A stretch of 40,424 nt of DNA from Belnapia arida (GTDB lineage Bacteria; Pseudomonadota; Alphaproteobacteria; Acetobacterales; Acetobacteraceae). The DNA lies in the NCBI RefSeq assembly GCF_016773205.1, contig NZ_JAETWB010000031.1, positions 1-40,424 on the forward strand, given 5' to 3'. The notes beneath the pieces were generated by a model that saw nothing but the letters and a program-made list of their open reading frames with translations, was not told the DNA's origin and ran no database searches. This document shows, piece by piece, positions 7,865 through 15,865 of the stretch; positions within the stretch are counted from its first letter, which is position 1; every line of letters starts with the position of its first letter. Both the position numbers and the translations under genes were made by a program.

Positions 7865-9442
7865 ATGCATGTCTTCGAGCTTTTACTGGTCCTTCTTGCG
7901 GTCTGTGTGGCCCTCGCGGTGCTTGCAGACCGGCTGAACCTTCCTGTCGCCGTCACCCTCGTGCTCGGTGGCATGGGGCTGGCCTTCGTCCCGGGGCTGC
8001 CGCCCCTCGTGCTTGATCCTGAACTCGTTCTGGCGCTTTTCTTGCCACCGCTCCTGCAGGTCAGTGCCTACCGGACGGACTGGCCTTCCTTCCGCAATCA
8101 TCTTCGGCCGATCCTGTTGCTGGCGATCGGGGCTGTGTTTTTCACGGCCGGGCTGGTGGCGATCGTCGCAAAGCTGTTTGTGCCATCCCTGCCCTGGTGG
8201 GCTGCGATCACCCTCGGCGCCATCGTGGCCCCGCCGGATGCCGTCGCTGCCGCATCTGTCCTGAGCCGCTTCAAGCTGCCGAAGCGGATCGTGACGGTGC
8301 TGGAAGGCGAGAGCCTGATCAACGATGCCTCGTCTCTTGTGCTGTATAAGTTCGCGGTCGCGGCTGTCAGCGTCGGGACCGTCAGCTACGGGCAGGGTGC
8401 GCTGCAATTCTTTGCCGTTGGGTTAGGGGGAGCACTGGTAGGCTGGCTCACGGGCCGGGCCGCGATGTGGATTTTCTCCCAACTCGAAAACACTTTGCTC
8501 GACATCACGATCACTATCCTTGCCGGCTTCGCCGCGTACCTCGCTGCCGAGGAGATCCACGCCTCCGGCGTACTTGCGGCCGTCGCCTGCGGCCTCGTAC
8601 TCGGACGGCAGCAGCACACGGAGTTCACCGCGCGTACGCGAATCGAATTGGTGGCGGTCTGGGGCTTTGTGGAGTTTGCCCTTACCAGCCTTGTCTTCAT
8701 TCTTATCGGGCTGCAGTTGCGCGGCATCGTCGCGCGCTTGGCTGATGATGATTTCTGGCAGCTCGCCCTGTTGGCGGCGGCCATGTCGGCGACCCTGATC
8801 GTGAGCCGCTTCGTTTGGGTTTTCGTAGCTGCCTGGCTCCCTCGCGCCCTGTCGCGAGAACTGCGGAACCGGGATCCGATGCCGCCCTGGAGCCACTCGG
8901 TCGTCGTTTCCTGGACGGGGATGCGGGGCGTGGTCAGCCTAGCCGCGGCACTCGCGCTGCCGGAGCCGTTCCCGGGCCGCGATATCATCCTGTTTCTCGC
9001 CTTCTGCTCGATCTTTGTCACGCTGGTGGTTCAAGGAACGACCCTGGGCGTGGTCGTCAGGCGGCTCGGCGTGACCGAGGAAGAGAGCGTGCTCCCCGAA
9101 CCCGAGACGGCCCAGGCCCGGGCCGAAATCGCAACGGCCGCGCTTGAGGCCGTCCGGCAACATCTGGACGGCCCGGAGACTACCGAGCACACCGATGCAG
9201 CGGCAGAGCTGGTGCAGGAGTACGAGGTCCGTGCCGACCGGGCGAGCATCGAGGGGCAGGATCTCGAGACCAAAAGCAGCCAACTGGAGGCTCAGCAGCG
9301 CCTGCGGCTCGTAGCCATTGCCGCGGCACGTGAGAAGTTGGCGGACCGTACCGAGACGATGGACAATGAGGCCCATAGGGCATTAGGCGAAGAGCTGGAT
9401 CTCGAGGAGCAACAAATCAGGCGTGCCCTCGAAGGAGGATGA
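7865..9442 (+). CDS. CPA1-family Na+/H+ antiporter
   Basis: A 525-residue inner-membrane cation/proton antiporter. About twelve hydrophobic segments fill residues 1-400. The transport core is visible: GAIVAPPDAVAA with Asp125 in the fifth-segment position, and the GESLINDASS motif with Glu148, Asn153 and Asp154. A second conserved signature, SWTGMRGVVSLAAALALP, lies near 350. The last 120 residues are a soluble, acidic, helical tail (QARAEIATAALEAV onward) of unknown regulatory role. The start at 7865 (MHVFELLLVLLAV) gives the usual N-terminal membrane helix; the frame extends to 7778 but that part spans a strong hairpin. The ribosome site is weak (GGTGG). Following stress genes, it likely serves pH or salt homeostasis. 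Confidence 0.9.
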   Translation: MHVFELLLVLLAVCVALAVLADRLNLPVAVTLVLGGMGLAFVPGLPPLVLDPELVLALFLPPLLQVSAYRTDWPSFRNHLRPILLLAIGAVFFTAGLVAIVAKLFVPSLPWWAAITLGAIVAPPDAVAAASVLSRFKLPKRIVTVLEGESLINDASSLVLYKFAVAAVSVGTVSYGQGALQFFAVGLGGALVGWLTGRAAMWIFSQLENTLLDITITILAGFAAYLAAEEIHASGVLAAVACGLVLGRQQHTEFTARTRIELVAVWGFVEFALTSLVFILIGLQLRGIVARLADDDFWQLALLAAAMSATLIVSRFVWVFVAAWLPRALSRELRNRDPMPPWSHSVVVSWTGMRGVVSLAAALALPEPFPGRDIILFLAFCSIFVTLVVQGTTLGVVVRRLGVTEEESVLPEPETAQARAEIATAALEAVRQHLDGPETTEHTDAAAELVQEYEVRADRASIEGQDLETKSSQLEAQQRLRLVAIAAAREKLADRTETMDNEAHRALGEELDLEEQQIRRALEGG

Positions 9443-9584
9443 AAGGCGGTGGCAAGCAGATTTTGCCGCGTGACAAGTTTTGCCACGCTGATCGGGATAT
9501 GGCTAAATACCGGCCTTGATGGCAGGTTTACGTCATCAACGGGCCGCTTGCCGCAATAGCCTCTTTGATGTGGCGGTAGGATGC
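9443..9584. other. Short intergenic stretch, nothing seen
   Basis: Convergent gap between the antiporter and the small minus-strand gene. No hairpin with a T-run and no small frame worth naming was found. Confidence 0.4.
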
Positions 9585-9890
9585 CTAGCCTGTTTCCTGC
9601 GCCTTACGCAGCGCATCGAGCACCGCCTCATGCGTCGCCAGGATCCGCCGCAAAGTCGGTTTCCCTTTGTCGCTCGCCTCAGCGATGCCCTCGTGCATTT
9701 CCTCGATCCCCGTGGTCATCTGCTCGGCCAAGCCGGATAGCCGCTCCTGTAACTGCTCGTTGTCGTCCTTGAGCTCAGCTGTCCAGATCCCCAGAATACG
9801 AGAGAATTCGGCGGCAGCGCGAGCGGGTGGAACGCCCGCTTGCAGGAGCTTGATAAGGGGGGCCAAATCGGCAGCAGGTGAGCGAGACAT
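9585..9890 (-). CDS. Small helical hypothetical protein
   Basis: A 101-residue protein I do not recognise. It looks fully helical, with a segment of likely coiled coil (about 38-75, ELKDDNEQLQERLSGLAEQM) and charged ends; there is no signal peptide, membrane segment or Cys. The composition is protein-like and the frame is clean, but no good ribosome site precedes the ATG at 9890, so the call is moderate. It lies alone between the convergent antiporter and a MOSC gene about 180 bases away. Confidence 0.55.
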   Translation of the reverse strand: MSRSPAADLAPLIKLLQAGVPPARAAAEFSRILGIWTAELKDDNEQLQERLSGLAEQMTTGIEEMHEGIAEASDKGKPTLRRILATHEAVLDALRKAQETG

Positions 9891-10073
9891 GTGTGATAAG
9901 ATAGGTAGTCTGACGGTGGGTAGCTAGACAACGAGGAGCTGCTTTGTATCGACTACAGCAGTAGGTATAAGCCCCCTGAGAGCGGGCTGCCGCTGATAGG
10001 TCTGGCTCGAGTGAGCCGTATCGCGGGTAAGAGCCACTACGATTAAGCCCCAGCAGCTATCAAGGATAGATCG

Positions 10074-10811
10074 CTACCTGTTCGGTCGCTCCCGATGTAT
10101 GCGCACGAGATCACCGACGTGGATCTGCCCAGGGTGGGCTGTAGCACAGTAAGAGCCGACATTGTTGTCGAAGCGTTGAGCCACGGTGCGGAGGACGGAG
10201 ACGTCCCGCGACGCGGCGTCGGGGTCCACGGTGACCATCGAGCAGCGCGGGATGGCGTCGCTGACCAGGACGCGCGCGCCTTCTTCGCGGTCGCCAAAGG
10301 TGAGTATCTCACCGCGCCAAGTGGCGTCGGATGCTTCGCTTTGGATGACAATGTTGATCCGGAAGCGTCGCGGATCGAGCGGTGCGCCGTGCGCTGCGTC
10401 TACCGCTGCGAGAAACGCCGTCGTGGTGAGGGAAACGGGCATGCTGTCGAAGATGCCACGGCCGACCTGGATCAGATCGACGGTAGTGCCGGCGGCCTCC
10501 GAAAGGCTGGCGGCGAGTGCCGAATGATCAAGGGGAAGGCACTCGCCTGCGGGAGTTACCACGTCGAGCGGGGAGTGCCGCGGGTCAGCAGGGTTGCGAT
10601 AGGAAGGACGATGGAGAACAAGCGACGGCATCTCTCGCGCTGTCAGCCATGGAAAGCGCGACCGATTACCGCGCCGCATAAACGCATACTGGCGGTCCCC
10701 GTGAGCGCCTGTCCAACCGAGGTCCAATTCCGCCAATGCCTCGCCCGCCATGGACTTCACAGGATAACGGGCAAGGTGCGCGACCCGGCCGACAGTAACG
10801 GCTTGCATCAT
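10074..10811 (-). CDS. MOSC domain protein (MOSC_N plus MOSC)
   Basis: A 245-residue cytoplasmic protein with an N-terminal beta-barrel MOSC_N part (about 6-90: HLARYPVKSMAGEAL, GDRQYAF) and a C-terminal MOSC domain (about 105-240). The domain's conserved cysteine is present as Cys190 in IPRCSMVTVDP, followed by the typical LRTVAQRFDNNVGSY and a final VGDLVRIH strand. MOSC proteins use this cysteine to carry sulfur to or from the molybdenum cofactor, or act with molybdenum enzymes on N-hydroxylated substrates. The start has GGGAGGG nine bases upstream; two adjacent ATG codons (10811 and 10808) could both serve. No molybdenum enzyme partner is in the window. It borders an IS630 remnant upstream. 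Confidence 0.88.
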   Translation of the reverse strand: MMQAVTVGRVAHLARYPVKSMAGEALAELDLGWTGAHGDRQYAFMRRGNRSRFPWLTAREMPSLVLHRPSYRNPADPRHSPLDVVTPAGECLPLDHSALAASLSEAAGTTVDLIQVGRGIFDSMPVSLTTTAFLAAVDAAHGAPLDPRRFRINIVIQSEASDATWRGEILTFGDREEGARVLVSDAIPRCSMVTVDPDAASRDVSVLRTVAQRFDNNVGSYCATAHPGQIHVGDLVRIHRERPNR

Positions 10812-10919
10812 GATAACTTGCCCTCCCTTTTATTGGCGCACTGGTAAACGCAGCTCGCGCCAAGCCAAACAGGTGCGCGGCGTTACCGCTGGTGAGGGCG
10901 CGCGGCCCGAATGTCTGCT

Positions 10920-11538
10920 CCACCCTTCGGGAACGCTTTGGCGCTTCTTCGACCGGTGCCGGATGACATGGGTAAAAGTCTGCCCATGCCGTGGCAGGGC
11001 CGCACGGACATCTTGAAGCGGCCCTAGGCCTGGTTCAAGGCGCAGCCCGATCTCGACCCCGACCGTTTTGGTATCTCTCGCTGAAACCTGGGCCTCGATC
11101 AACATGGCCTCTGGCTGACCACCACCTTCGTCGCCGGCCTGCGCAACACCGGCATGATCGCGCCTATGGTGCTCGATGGGCCAATCAACGGCTCCCTCTT
11201 TCAGAACTGCGTGGAACAGGTGCCGGTGCACCAGCTTTGCCCTAGCGCCATCGTCGTCATGGACAACCTTGACAGCTACAAGGGCGCAGGCGTCGGGGCG
11301 GCCATCGAGGCCGTAGGTGCGAGCCTGCTCTACCCCCCCACCCTACAGTCCTGACCTTCGAGGCAGTGCCTCGAAGCCTATCGAGCAGGCCTTTGCCAAG
11401 CCGAAGGCTTTGCTGCGCAAGGCGGCCGAGCGCACCCTTGATGATTTCTGGCGCATCATCGACACCTTCACACCAGCCGAATGTGTCGACGGCTTCGCAG
11501 CGGCCGGTTACGACGCAGACCCGTGGGAAACGCTTTGA
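10920..11538 (+). pseudogene. IS630-family transposase remnant
   Basis: Pieces of an IS630-type DDE transposase are readable in shifting frames: LWRFFDR near 10935, ETWASINM near 11090, TTTFVAGLRNTGMIAPMVLDGP near 11125, VVMDNLDSYKG near 11260, PPYSPDL near 11335, PIEQAFAKPKALLRKAAERT near 11375, and FTPAECVDGFAAAGYD to the TGA at 11538. The N-terminal helix-turn-helix half is missing, the stretch after ETWAS is deleted, and several frameshifts occur. The first catalytic Asp region is altered (VSLAETW in place of the usual FIDETW). The element is dead. It ends 11 bases before the stop of the flavin monooxygenase gene. Confidence 0.88.
11357..11375. repeat. Palindromic insertion inside the IS630 remnant
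   Basis: TTCGAGGCA (11357-11365) and TGCCTCGAA (11367-11375) are exact inverted repeats around one base. Compared with the usual IS630 text (PPYSPDL followed directly by NPIEQ), about 15 bases are extra here and they form the palindrome core, keeping the frame and adding residues before PIEQ. Confidence 0.6.
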
Positions 11539-11549
11539 ACCTTTGTTCC

Positions 11550-12779
11550 TCAATCCTGCCGCTTGCCGAACTCCGGCACATTGCTGGACGAAGCCGCTAG
11601 CATCTGTGACTTGGTGACCTTCAGCGCCTCGGCAGCAGTCGCGTTCTCGCTGATCTTCGCCATCACCGCTTCCCGTGCTCGGTCGAAATACTCGCGGTTG
11701 CTGGCCACGAACTCGCGTGACTTGCGCAATCCGGAGAGGTAGCCGTTGATCTCCGGTACCACGTAGCGTGCCACCATGTCCCAGCTGCGGAAGGTATTCT
11801 CTGGGTTCGCCCAATCATGAACGAAACCAACCACGGTGCCAAAACCGCCGCTGATGGCCAACACTTCCTTGATGCGGGCAATGAGGTCGTCCGGTGTCCC
11901 GATCGTCGCCACCGCACCCTGGCCGAAGGCGGACTTGTCTACCGCCTCATCCGGGTCGGTGAATGGCTTGGCACCAGGACGCTGCAGGGTGCCGGTGATG
12001 TATTCGTTGTGATGTCGCAGCAGGCCATCACGGGCCTCGGTACGGGCCCGCTCGCGTGTCTCGGCAATATGCCAGCTCAGCAGCACGCGCCAGTTCTTCC
12101 GGCTCACCACGGTCTGGTGCTTCGCCGCAGCAGCCTCGGCGAAACCCCATTGCGTCGGCAGTGCGTTCAACCCCTCGTTCGAGAGTGAGCCGATCGAGAT
12201 GATGCCGATGCCATGCTTGCCCGCAAGCGTCATGCCGGATGGGCTGATCTGGGACGCTACCGCGAATGGCATCTCTTCCTGCAGCGGCAGAAGCTGCAGT
12301 GCAGCGTCGTTCAAATTGAACCACTCGCTGCGATAGGTGACGCGCTCGCCATGGAATAACCGGCGGATGACGCCGATGGCCTCGTCCTGCCGGTCGCGGA
12401 GCAGCATCGGGTCGATGCCGAGCGTGTGAGCATCCGAAGCGAGCGCGCCAGGACCGGAGCCGAAGATTGCTCGGCCGCCTGTCATATGATCGAGTTGCAC
12501 CATTCGCTGCGCTACATGAAAGGGATGGTGGTACGGCAGCGACACCACACCGGTTGCCAGCTTGATGCGCTTGGTGCGCTCGCCTGCGGCAGCTAGGAAC
12601 ATCTCCGGCGACGCAATCATCTCCCATCCGCTGGAATGGTGTTCGCCGCACCAAAATTCGTCGTAGCCAAGCCGATCCAGGTGCTCCACCAGATCGAGAT
12701 CGCGGCGGAACTGCAGCATGGGATGCTCGCCAATCGGATGATGGGGAGCGAGGAAGGCACCGAAACCAAGCCGGGGCAT
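11550..12779 (-). CDS. LLM-class flavin-dependent oxidoreductase (luciferase-like)
   Basis: A 409-residue bacterial luciferase-like monooxygenase that would use reduced FMN and oxygen on an unknown substrate. It has the TIM-barrel opening MPRLGFGAFLAPHHP, the conserved YDEFWCGEHHSSGW active-site region, LATGVVSLPYHHPFHVAQRM, the LDHMTGGRAIFGSGPGAL phosphate-binding region, and the C-terminal IGTPDDLIARI. The start at 12779 has AGGAG eight bases upstream; a longer frame to 12815 adds unlike sequence. Downstream of an alcohol dehydrogenase on the same strand, it may act with it in an aldehyde or ketone pathway. The last 60 residues are polar and variable. The 3' end abuts the IS630 remnant but the reading frame is intact. 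Confidence 0.9.
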   Translation of the reverse strand: MPRLGFGAFLAPHHPIGEHPMLQFRRDLDLVEHLDRLGYDEFWCGEHHSSGWEMIASPEMFLAAAGERTKRIKLATGVVSLPYHHPFHVAQRMVQLDHMTGGRAIFGSGPGALASDAHTLGIDPMLLRDRQDEAIGVIRRLFHGERVTYRSEWFNLNDAALQLLPLQEEMPFAVASQISPSGMTLAGKHGIGIISIGSLSNEGLNALPTQWGFAEAAAAKHQTVVSRKNWRVLLSWHIAETRERARTEARDGLLRHHNEYITGTLQRPGAKPFTDPDEAVDKSAFGQGAVATIGTPDDLIARIKEVLAISGGFGTVVGFVHDWANPENTFRSWDMVARYVVPEINGYLSGLRKSREFVASNREYFDRAREAVMAKISENATAAEALKVTKSQMLAASSSNVPEFGKRQD

Positions 12780-12961
12780 GCGGACGTCTCCTGGATGTGG
12801 ATGCCGGCGGCACACATTTGGCTACCAAGCCGTCATGGCGGATGCGCGTGTGGCGGGGACAGCCCATTCACACGACACATCCAGGCATCGGATGAGAACG
12901 ATAGGAGGCATACCCTGCCGTCGACAAGATGGGCCGGATCATTTGGAGGCCATGCCGGCAT

Positions 12962-14095
12962 CTAGATGTTCGGCCGCAGCAGTTGTCGTAAAACGCTGCC
13001 ATCGGCCAGCCGGTCGAATGCGGAATTGATGTCAGCCAAGGGCAAGGTACCCGATTTAAGCCGCTCCACAGGCAGCTTGCCGCGCTTATAGAGGCCGATA
13101 AAACGCGGTATATCCCGCTCCGGCACGCAACTGCCCATGTAGCTGCCGAGGATGCTCTTCTCATCCGACACTAGCCCGGCGTGCATATAAGAAAAGTTCG
13201 CTCCCTGGGCTGGCAGCCCGGCACTGACGACGCTGCCGCCTCTGGCCGTAATCGCATAGGCCAGTTCCATCGCCTGGATGTTCCCGGCCGTTTCGATGAC
13301 CGTATCGACGCCGCCATCAGTCGCCGTCCTGATCCGCTCGACACAATCCGCATCGGTGGCAAGGAAAGTGTCGGTCGCGCCCCATTGTCGGGCGAGGCCG
13401 AGTTTCTCGACGCTGGTATCAATAGCGATAATGCGTTCCGCGCCACCGGCAACCGCCGCGAACAACGCATTCATGCCGACGCCGCCGAGGCCCAGCACCG
13501 CAATCGTATCGCCAGCCTGCATACCCGCCGTGTTCAGAACTGCACCGGCGCCGGTCATCACGGCACAGCCGAAGATAGCGAGGTCGTCCAGCGGAATCGT
13601 CGAGTCGACTTTCACCATCGACCGCCGAGCCACAACCGCATACTGGGCAAACAGCGACAAGCCGCTACCGTGGTTGACCGCCTCTCCATTGAGGCGCCGG
13701 ATGCGCTTCCCTCCCGATATCAGAGTGCCAGCCGCCCGCGCTGCCGAACCGCTTGGGCAGATATTCGGCCGGCCGCGCACGCAGAACCGGCACCCCCCAC
13801 AGGACGAGACGAATACGGTGACGACATGATCGTCCGGTTTGAGATCGGTGACGCCCTCACCGCATTCACGGACAATTCCCGCACCTTCATGCCCGATGAC
13901 GACAGGCAGCGGCCTGGGGCGGATGCCCTCGATCGCCGACAGGTCGGAATGGCAGAGGCCGGCGGCGGCGATCTCGATCAGCACCTCGCCTGGGCCTGGC
14001 CCTTCCAGTTCCACATCTTCGATTATCAGCGGCGTGCTGCTGGCATAGGGGCGCGGCAACCCGTGTTGGAACATGATGGCGGCCTGCATGCGCAT
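12962..14095 (-). CDS. Zinc-dependent alcohol dehydrogenase
   Basis: A 377-residue NAD(P)-dependent medium-chain alcohol dehydrogenase. Catalytic zinc ligands are visible as Cys48 (GLCHSD), His69/Glu70 (GHEGAG) and Cys177 (FGCAVMTG). The structural-zinc lobe is complete with Cys99, 102, 105 and 113. The nucleotide fold shows GLGGVG (202-207) and Asp226 at the end of the second strand, which favours NAD. This is the class III/long-lobe type (formaldehyde dehydrogenase relatives), though specificity cannot be read. The start at 14095 is preferred (GGAC eight bases upstream) over a frame beginning at 14203. About 180 bases separate it from the flavin monooxygenase downstream, so co-transcription is possible. 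Confidence 0.9.
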   Translation of the reverse strand: MRMQAAIMFQHGLPRPYASSTPLIIEDVELEGPGPGEVLIEIAAAGLCHSDLSAIEGIRPRPLPVVIGHEGAGIVRECGEGVTDLKPDDHVVTVFVSSCGGCRFCVRGRPNICPSGSAARAAGTLISGGKRIRRLNGEAVNHGSGLSLFAQYAVVARRSMVKVDSTIPLDDLAIFGCAVMTGAGAVLNTAGMQAGDTIAVLGLGGVGMNALFAAVAGGAERIIAIDTSVEKLGLARQWGATDTFLATDADCVERIRTATDGGVDTVIETAGNIQAMELAYAITARGGSVVSAGLPAQGANFSYMHAGLVSDEKSILGSYMGSCVPERDIPRFIGLYKRGKLPVERLKSGTLPLADINSAFDRLADGSVLRQLLRPNI

Positions 14096-14366
14096 GTCGA
14101 AGCGTCCTATTCGATATGGATGTTGGCGGTATCGCGATGGTGTTGGCCTGTGTCGGGAATGAAGCGGCTGGGCCAACCTCGTGCGAGTGACATCAGAGCC
14201 CACCTCTTCAGGGTACCGCTCTCAGCCTAAGCGCTCCAGCGCATCCAGTACGGTCGTATCCCGGTGGTGGTGTAGGGGCTGACCGTCAGATCCAAGGCGG
14301 TCACCGCGGTGGTCCTGGCTAAGGTTGGGTTGCCAAGACCCGCAACCCCGACTTGGATCAACCGCG

Positions 14367-14522
14367 ATGCCCGACGACCGGACTGCTTTCCGTGATCTGC
14401 TTGCAACAGGCTTGGAGGCGGCTTCCTCGGAGAGATGATCGTGTTTTCCGCGAAGCGGCTGATGGAGGTCGAAGTGGGTGCCCTGACCGTGGCGGCCCAT
14501 GGTGAGCGCAGAGCCCTGTAGG
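14367..14522 (+). pseudogene. IS256-family transposase N-terminal scrap
   Basis: The plus strand reads MPDDRTAFRDLLATG and then, after a frameshift, FLGEMIVFSAKRLMEVEVGALTVAAHGERRAL before a TAG at 14520. This is the N-terminal signature of IS256/Mutator-type transposases (FLREMI...RLMELEV...GAAHGER). Only about 50 codons remain and the catalytic domain is absent. Confidence 0.7.
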
Positions 14523-14823
14523 ACGGCGGCCCAACTCCGCGCCAAGTGGACGGGATGAAACGCTTCGCCTCGGCGTCGTTGTCCGGGGAGCCCGAATCGT
14601 GCGCAACTCTGCCGACGGCAGCGCGCGGCGCTTCCGCCTTTCCCTGGGCAGCGCTGCAAGCCAGGCCTTCATCCCAGCGGCCTGCCAGCATGCCTGTCGG
14701 ATAGGTTTCGATCTTGAGGCCGGAGCGGCCTCCTCGGCCTGCGACGGAATCGTCCAAGGTGCCCTCTCTGAGAGTGCGACAGGCGGGGGCGGCTTCGACG
14801 CAGCGGCTGTGCGCTTTGACTCC
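14523..14823. other. Unassigned stretch between IS remnants
   Basis: Reading frames here look like shadows without family resemblance. It lies between an IS256 scrap and an IS701-like scrap and is probably decayed mobile DNA; nothing specific is supported. Confidence 0.35.
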
Positions 14824-15320
14824 TCAGCCTGACTTGGCGATTGGGGAGGCGTGGCAGAGGGCGCAGGTGATGGGCCTCGCGGAGGGCAGGCGAAAGTTTC
14901 GTGGCGTTCGGGGCGTGACGGGAGAGGCCAAAGCCCTGCCCGCTCCAGGTCGTACCTCGTGCGGCGGCAAGGCTGACGGCACAGGCCGGCCGCTGCTTGT
15001 GGTGCCAGGCGCTGGTCGGAACCCGGAGCTGGTCACGGCGGTTGAGGCGCGGCGCCAGCAGGGCGACGATCGGAAACAGCCCGAGCAGGCAGGGCGTGGC
15101 GCGGGCGATAGCCTTGTCCGACCATTGCCGCTGGGTCTCGGCGCCGGGGGGGTGCGAAGCATCCGGAATGCGACCGCGAACTGCCAACGCTGGACGAACC
15201 ATCGGATGATCCGCAGCGGCTCCCGCGCTGTGTTGGTGCAAGGCAGGGCCAGCGAATCGAAGCGTCGGCTGGGATCGCGCAGCAGCACCCGGCGAACCGG
15301 CATGGCGCCGGATGGCGGCG
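14824..15320 (-). pseudogene. IS701-like DDE transposase C-terminal remnant
   Basis: On the minus strand, in alternating frames, one reads VLLRDPSRRFDSLALPCTN, then PLRIIRWFVQRWQ, then ETQRQWSDKAIARATPCLLGLFPIVALLAP, then GFGLSRHAPNATKLSPALREA and ITCALCHASPIAKSG to the stop at 14824. This order is that of the C-terminal half of IS701-like/DDE transposases in which the RWxVQRWQ and ETQRQWSD blocks follow each other. At least two frameshifts are present and the N-terminal half with the first Asp residues is gone. Confidence 0.75.
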
Positions 15321-15441
15321 CCGGAGCCGATCTCCACGATGCGCTCGCCTTCGCCATGCCGGCCGGGCACGGTGCCCCGCCGCCTGATCCACAACCCAAC
15401 TTACCCACACCAGCAAACCCTACAGGCCGCTACAGCAAACA

Positions 15442-15467
15442 CCGATCAGGTGGAATCACCTGATCGG
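15442..15467. repeat. 26-bp perfect palindromic repeat
   Basis: CCGATCAGGTG (15442-15452) and CACCTGATCGG (15457-15467) are exact inverted repeats with a four-base GAAT loop. Intergenic palindromes of this kind (GATCAGGTGGAATCACCTGATC core) are, from memory, widespread in alphaproteobacterial genomes. It stands 67 bases downstream of the minus-strand YnfA stop codon and may also act as a transcript end, though no T-run follows. Confidence 0.7.
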
Positions 15468-15533
15468 AGTAATTTGCTGGCCCAAACAATAGGCTAGCGA
15501 GGGATCTGTGAGCCAATACGAACGGAAACCGTT

Positions 15534-15854
15534 TTAGAGCGGCCGCAACAGGATCACGCCGGCCCCAATGAGGCAAAGCACGGCGCCGGCGAGGTCCCGT
15601 CCGTCCGGCGCCACCCCCTCCACTGCCCACATCCAGCCGAGCGAGGCGGCGATATAGACCCCGCCATAGGCGGCGAAGGCCCGGCCCGCCGCCTCCGTCT
15701 CCACCAGCGTCAGCAGCCAGGCGAAGAGGGCGAGCGAGCCCATCCCCGCCGCCAGCCACCAGGGCGAAGCGCCGAGGCGCAGCACGGACCAGACGGCGAA
15801 GCAGCCGCCGATCTCGGCCAGCGCCGCGGCGGGATAGGCGAGGGGAGCGATCAT
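15534..15854 (-). CDS. YnfA/UPF0060 family small membrane protein
   Basis: A 106-residue protein with four membrane helices, matching the YnfA (UPF0060) family, which is related to small multidrug-resistance transporters: [20 protein letters not shown] at the start, a [13 protein letters not shown] loop, [24 protein letters not shown] in the middle, [17 protein letters not shown] at the end. The start at 15854 (GAGGG five bases upstream) gives the normal family length; an upstream ATG at 15869 would add five residues. It begins 11 bases after the BtuB-type receptor stop codon on the same strand, so it is almost certainly on the riboswitch-led transcript. Confidence 0.92.
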   Translation of the reverse strand: MIAPLAYPAAALAEIGGCFAVWSVLRLGASPWWLAAGMGSLALFAWLLTLVETEAAGRAFAAYGGVYIAASLGWMWAVEGVAPDGRDLAGAVLCLIGAGVILLRPL

Positions 15855-15865
15855 GCTTCCCTCTC

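Noticed and set aside
153-11555. Shared 15-base string CTTTGTTCCTCAATC at 153-167 and 11541-11555
   Set aside because: One such match is expected by chance in 40 kb; flanks do not match, so no IS-end claim is made.
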